Source of the DNA: Pectinophora gossypiella
Taxonomy: Eukaryota; Arthropoda; Insecta; Lepidoptera; Gelechiidae
Length of the DNA: 64,000 nt
Assembly (NCBI RefSeq): GCF_024362695.1
Contig: NC_065415.1
Span: 6,613,438 to 6,677,437 of the forward strand
Direction: 5' to 3'
Position numbers and translations under genes: made by a program. The notes beneath the pieces are model-generated. The model saw only the letters and a list, made by a program, of their open reading frames with translations. It searched no databases and was not told where the DNA came from. Positions 26,001 through 32,000 of the stretch are shown here, piece after piece (the stretch's first letter is position 1; each line of letters starts with the position of its first letter).

Positions 26001-29000
26001 GAAACTCTTCCGAAATTACTGGGTTATGGAAGCTTTGATAATGTACAGGCTATAAAGTACTAAGGTTGGTAAGGTAAGGAGGTAAATTGCTTTGCAAAGT
26101 GTATAGTGTGTTGTTTTGATAGGCTTGGAAACTTAGCAATTGCCTACAGCAGTTCATGGTAAGTTTCACATAACTTTAAATAATAGTCTAACAATCAATA
26201 TTATGTGAAGGGTATAATGTAAGTTACCTTTTAGAATTGGATTTATTTATTGATAATTTTATATGTCATATATATTTTTTGTCTCTCTTTAACTGTAAGT
26301 ATGTACTTAACTAAACAATTGAAAGTGCCTGTATACATAATTTCGGTAGCGTATTTTTTGGCATGTTTGTCTTAAATGAAGAGCATTATAGAACATTTTA
26401 TTTAATATACAAACAGACATAGGTACTAACGCAATAATTGCGCTAACGAAATTATGAGTACAAGTATTGAGAAAAAAAAATAGACTCTTTTCTAAATGAC
26501 ACAAAAATACCATGTAAATAAATCAATCTCTCTTTAATTACAATAACCATTAAAATACGTTATTTTAAGGATTCGCTGTACGAAGTAAAATAATCTACGC
26601 TTTCAATTATTGAACCGATATACTGATATTTTTTATTTTATTTTTAGATTCCAATTAATACTCTGGGGGCTGTTAATAAATTTTTAGAAAACAACGTTCC
26701 GGCGAGGAAAAATGTTCAGGTGAGTCAATTATTATCAGTGTAAAAAATATATACTTAACCATATTTTTTTCATTGGGTACCTGTCGAGAGTACGATGCTG
26801 AGCCTTAACGAATGTAAAAATACCATAATTATAGAGTTTATACAAAACAAGTAAATAAGTAAGTAATCTTTAGCTTTAATACTTTTTCACACATTCGGGA
26901 TAATACATCTGAAAATAGATATTGATTTACAAAATGGTCTTGTTTTTGAAAACGGCTAGCCATAATGTAATACGGTGGATAATATAATCCTGCTGCGATA
27001 TAAATACAAGATATCCAGCAGAATAATTCTAACGTATACTAAAAATAAAAATAACAGTATTTTTGTGATAACTTATAAAAGTACACCAAAAGTAAGCAAG
27101 AGAAAATATTATAAAAACGTTATTGTAGAAAAAAATATATTTTTTTAACGTTTATAAAAATGTATTTTTTATTCTGATATAAGAAGTTCAGGCGCTGAAT
27201 ACTGAAATGTTTGCTTATACATAACCGTCTACCTTCATTTTACCAGTGCCTCTCAAGGATGGTTTAATCAAAGTGAATTTTGCAGTAATTAAAATTCAGC
27301 TAGGGTTAACATTTTTTCAACTAAAATCTGGAAAAGAGATCCACTTTGAAAATGCTTGTGTATTTAGCAAGCCTAGTCAAGAGCTAGGCTCTATTAAAGA
27401 GTACTAAATAAATTGTTTGGTTAGATTCCCAAGCGTGGTGTGGTTTGTGGTTGAAAAAGAAAGAATGTGAAGTTGGATAAATGTACAGATGTTTTCTCTA
27501 CTGATTAATTCGTTATACTTTATTTCATTGCAATAAAATGAGTGTTACGTTTTTTTAGTCTCTTCTCGTGTAATGCTTTGATTGCTTGATTCATTAGTAA
27601 TAAAAATATATGTTTAGAAAATAACGCCTGACTGCGGAAAAATCGCGCTGCCAATCTGTTCTAAGACTTTGCTTACCACGGTATATGACGGCTATCTTCT
27701 AAACATCACTACACGGTAGAATTTTTAGAGCGAGATTCTTCTGTAAGTAATCGGGTTGTATTTTTTAAACACATATTGTATTTATATTATTTTGGGGTCA
27801 ATTTATTGTGTGATGCTCTGTCGCGGAGCCACCACCTCCAATTCAGTTGAAAACGATATAGATTACTGTACGTACCATGTACATAGTGTACGTGAAAAGA
27901 TTTTATGTGTACGTGCTATAATTAGAAAGAAAACAACAAATTAAAGTGGCTTCGCTGGAGAGCATACTCCCCAGCGGAGCCACTCAGTTTGCATACTTCG
28001 AGATGTTTTCTTCCTGTAAATTGAAGTATAGTTTGATGTACGTACTACGTACATAGTGTACGTGAAAAGATTTTATGTGTACGTGCTATAATTAGAAAGA
28101 AAACAACAAATTAAAGTGGCTTCGCTGGAGAGCATACTCCCCAGCGGAGCCACTCAGTTTGCATACTTCGAGATGTTTTCTTCCTGTAAATTGTAGTATA
28201 GTTTGATGTACGTACTACGTACATAGTGTACGTGAAAAGATTTTATGTGTACGTGCTATAATTAGAAAGAAAACAACAAATTAAAGTGTATATGACGGCA
28301 TGAACAAAACGTGAAGCGCTGAAGATTTTAAGAAACAATCTCCTTGCGAGAACTTTTTATCTATGCACAAACTACTAAGAGAACCTATTTCAGACGAACG
28401 TCTCTCATACAAAACAAAGAGCCTCAGAATTTAGAGTATGACACTTGATTTGACATATAAAATTATATTGCCACACGCAAAAATAATTGTGGGGTTGCCA
28501 TAGTAATGATATGGCACGGCGTGGCAGTAGTGATAGCTTTAAATTATTTAGATTACTTTAAATTTTGATGACAAGGTTTATAAAAAAAGACTGCAGTTTA
28601 CTTGTATAACATTTTATTTTTTAATTTTGTTTTATATTTTATGGATTTTTTTTCTGAAATAGAGCTTTATTATTATTATTTTAAATATGCCTTTTTGCAT
28701 TAATGGCAAACTTTCCTCTAAACTCTCTAATCTAGAGACATCTGTACCCTTTAATATTTTGTTTATAATAACACTACTAATCTTGAGAGACCCGGAAAGT
28801 TTTTAATAAAAATGTCTTTGTGCAATCCGCATGGCAAACACAATTGTTCCCAGTAGTCCTAAGCCTTCGCAAATTGTCATCACACAAACACTGTAACTTC
28901 TGCACTTCTAGAGTTCTTCCTAGCTCACTTTTAGGAAACTGGTGAAATATAGCGTCTTTTCGTCTTTTCGCTTACTTATCTTACACTCATACTGTATGGA

Positions 29001-32000
29001 TATCACAGTTTTCTAGTTGAGAGGCTAACTACGGAATTTATTCAACGCAAATTTCACTCGATCACTTACATTTATAAAACTACAATGAAACAATGATTGA
29101 TTTTGGATTTTGTTTGGTTAGGACGCCGGGCGGGCAGCGCTTGCCCTTGTGTCTATGTTTATATCCTAACCTAAGATTGTCCCAAGATGGCGGAAGATCG
29201 CAGAGGGGTGAAATGAAGTAGGAGAGGGGTGAAGTAGCTGTCATTTTCTAAACTCGGTACATTTGCGCTATGGTACAATTTTTTTGTATGAACATTTCCG
29301 GCCGTGTATCTATGACAGATTTGACATAAATTGTCAGTGCCGTACCGATCCGTCACCAAACCTTGTCATCAAAATTTAAAGTAATCTAAATAATTTAAAG
29401 CTATCACTACTGCCACGCCGTGCCATATCATTACTATGGCAACCCCACAATTATTTTTGCGTGTGGCAATATAATTTTATATGTCAAATCAAGTGTCATA
29501 CTCTAAATTCTGAGGCTCTTTGTTTTGTATGAGAGACGTTCGTCTGAAATAGGTTCTCTTAGTAGTTTGTGCATAGATAAAAAGTTCTCGCAAGGAGATT
29601 GTTTCTTAAAATCTTCAGCGCTTCACGTTTTGTTCATGCCGTCATATACACTTTAATTTGTTGTTTTCTTTCTAATTATAGCACGTACACATAAAATCTT
29701 TTCACGTACACTATGTACGTAGTACGTACATCAAACTATACTACAATTTACAGGAAGAAAACATCTCGAAGTATGCAAACTGAGTGGCTCCGCTGGGGAG
29801 TATGCTCTCCAGCGAAGCCACTTTAATTTGTTGTTTTCTTTCTAATTATAGCACGTACACATAAAATCTTTTCACGTACACTATGTACGTAGTACGTACA
29901 TCAAACTATACTTCAATTTACAGGAAGAAAACATCTCGAAGTATGCAAACTGAGTGGCTCCGCTGGGGAGTATGCTCTCCAGCGAAGCCACTTTAATTTG
30001 TTGTTTTCTTTCTAATTATAGCACGTACACATAAAATCTTTTCACGTACACTATGTACATGGTACGTACAGTAATCTATATCGTTTTCAACTGAATTGGA
30101 GGTGGTGGCCCCGCGACAGAGCATCACACAATTTATTAACACTAAATGCTACCGATACGTTCCGGAACATGTCTGAGCAGCCATTTTATCAATTCAACGT
30201 AGTTATCGAGTAAATACAAGAAAACTCGCAAGTTAATGCCTATGTATATATTTAAAATGTGCAAATTAATGTCTTTCATTTAATAGCCAACGCACTATCA
30301 TTTGAAAAATATTTTTTAGGTCCTCACTTTATGTCCTCTAGAGGGCGCCACATTGCATTTTAACGTGACGTCACATAGCCTATAGTCACGCGGACAATCA
30401 AGCCGCTTCTTGTAAAAAATCATTTGTTAAATTCTGATTAGGTTCGAACCAACTCGACCATTATAGACGGCGATTAGGCTCACCACCTATCACGTTAGCT
30501 TAAAAGAAAGCTCGGTGAGGTGTGGGTACTTAATTCATCTTGCGATGGATCTAGGCTCTGACTATACCAATTGGGATATAGTCGTGAGCTCATGTTATGT
30601 ATTAATTCTAAACTTGATTGGTGTCTAAATACCATCAGTGTTTTTCAAAACCACAACGTATCTGAATTAAAGATGTACATGGTATACATTTTTGTTTTTT
30701 GACATTTTTATTTAGCCGGGCATTGAGTAACTCCTTTGGGTTCACACAATTCAGTGCATCAATCAATCTGTGGCGAGTCGAGAGATTGAATGGCTTGTGC
30801 TGCCACGCCAAGCAAATGCTACATGCCACATGTATTATGCCGCTAACACACCTCAAAAGTCTAGTTAATTTGAATTGTAAAACATAAAAAATAATTATTA
30901 AAAACGCGAAAGTGCGTCTGGCTATTTTTTCTTTCAGTATTGCATTTTAGAAATCTTTATTTACGTGGGTAAATGCAGTCGGAAAGTTAGTGATAAATAG
31001 AAGTATTTAGGAACACGTTTAAAATATCAAAGAAACTCAAATTAAATAGGTAACATGTTTTAAAAAACAAATCAAATAAGGTATATTTAATGTAGGTTCA
31101 CCTTTACATACAGGCTGACTTTGATTTGAGAAAATGGACCATAACGGGCGCAACATAAAGGCTCAATACAAATAATAGTAGCCCTTTGAACTGATTGATT
31201 TGTGGCGGAGTGCTTTCATTTAAAGGCCTCTTGTTGACTGACATTTCATCAGGATTAGTATTTGCAAAGGGGCTCTGGGTAGAGTTGATAGGTAGAGCAA
31301 TATCCTTATTATTAATAATATGTTTATACAATTTACTGTGATATGATAATGATATCAGATTATACTAGTAAGATAGAAAGTGCGTTGTAGGCAATGCTAG
31401 AGTTGACTTTTGTTATAAGTACACAATAGATACTATGATATAAATTAAAATAAGTATAAAATAAATGGTGGCCCCGATTTCTGCACACACCTCCTAATTT
31501 TATTTTAAGTTATACCCGTCATTTTCTTATCTGCCGAAAAGGAAAAAGACGGATGATAGTCATCAAGTTAATTTTAAAAATAATGATTAAGCCGGGCGAA
31601 TAAAAAAGGCATCTCGCTGGTATGCAATCCGTTTGACGTGCTGTCTACTTAACTCTGTCGGCTTATAGGAAAATGTAAAATTTTTAGTCGGTTGTTTTAG
31701 ATTTCTGCTTAAAATTGACGTGTGTTCCATAAATTTTATGCCTGTCGATTACCCGTCCCTTTCTTTTTCAGCGGATAAGAAAAAGACAGGTATAACTTAA
31801 AATAAAATAAGATGACGTCTGCAGGAATTGGCACCATTATAATGGTATACTTATTGTATTTAATATCATCATGTCTTAAAGTCGATAAACCCTGTAAATA
31901 CAATAAAATAAATTTAATTTCTATTTAATTCTAAAATATTTAGAAAATAATAATTATCATCTCCATTCGAAATTAAGAGGTCATAATTTTATGGAATCCG

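Larger units (their letters stand above)
27808..30129. mobile_element. Foldback DNA transposon with 772-bp inverted arms
   Basis: The arms are 27808-28579 and 29358-30129, 772 bp each. I saw one substitution on comparing them by eye (A at 27827 against G). The ends read GTGTGATGCTCTGTCGCGG. The direct repeat AATTTATT lies immediately outside both ends (27800-27807 and 30130-30137), an 8-bp target duplication. The spacer is 778 bp. Long arms with internal tandem repeats are known from FB and Galileo-type elements and some Mutator-like elements; 8-bp duplications are made by hAT and P superfamilies. The superfamily is therefore open. The element lies in the intron before the last exon of the secreted-protein gene. 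Confidence 0.9.

Noticed and set aside
27807..30130. 9-bp target duplication (CAATTTATT) for the foldback element
   Set aside because: The extra C can be matched only by making the two element ends unequal; 8 bp leaves perfectly matching inverted ends.
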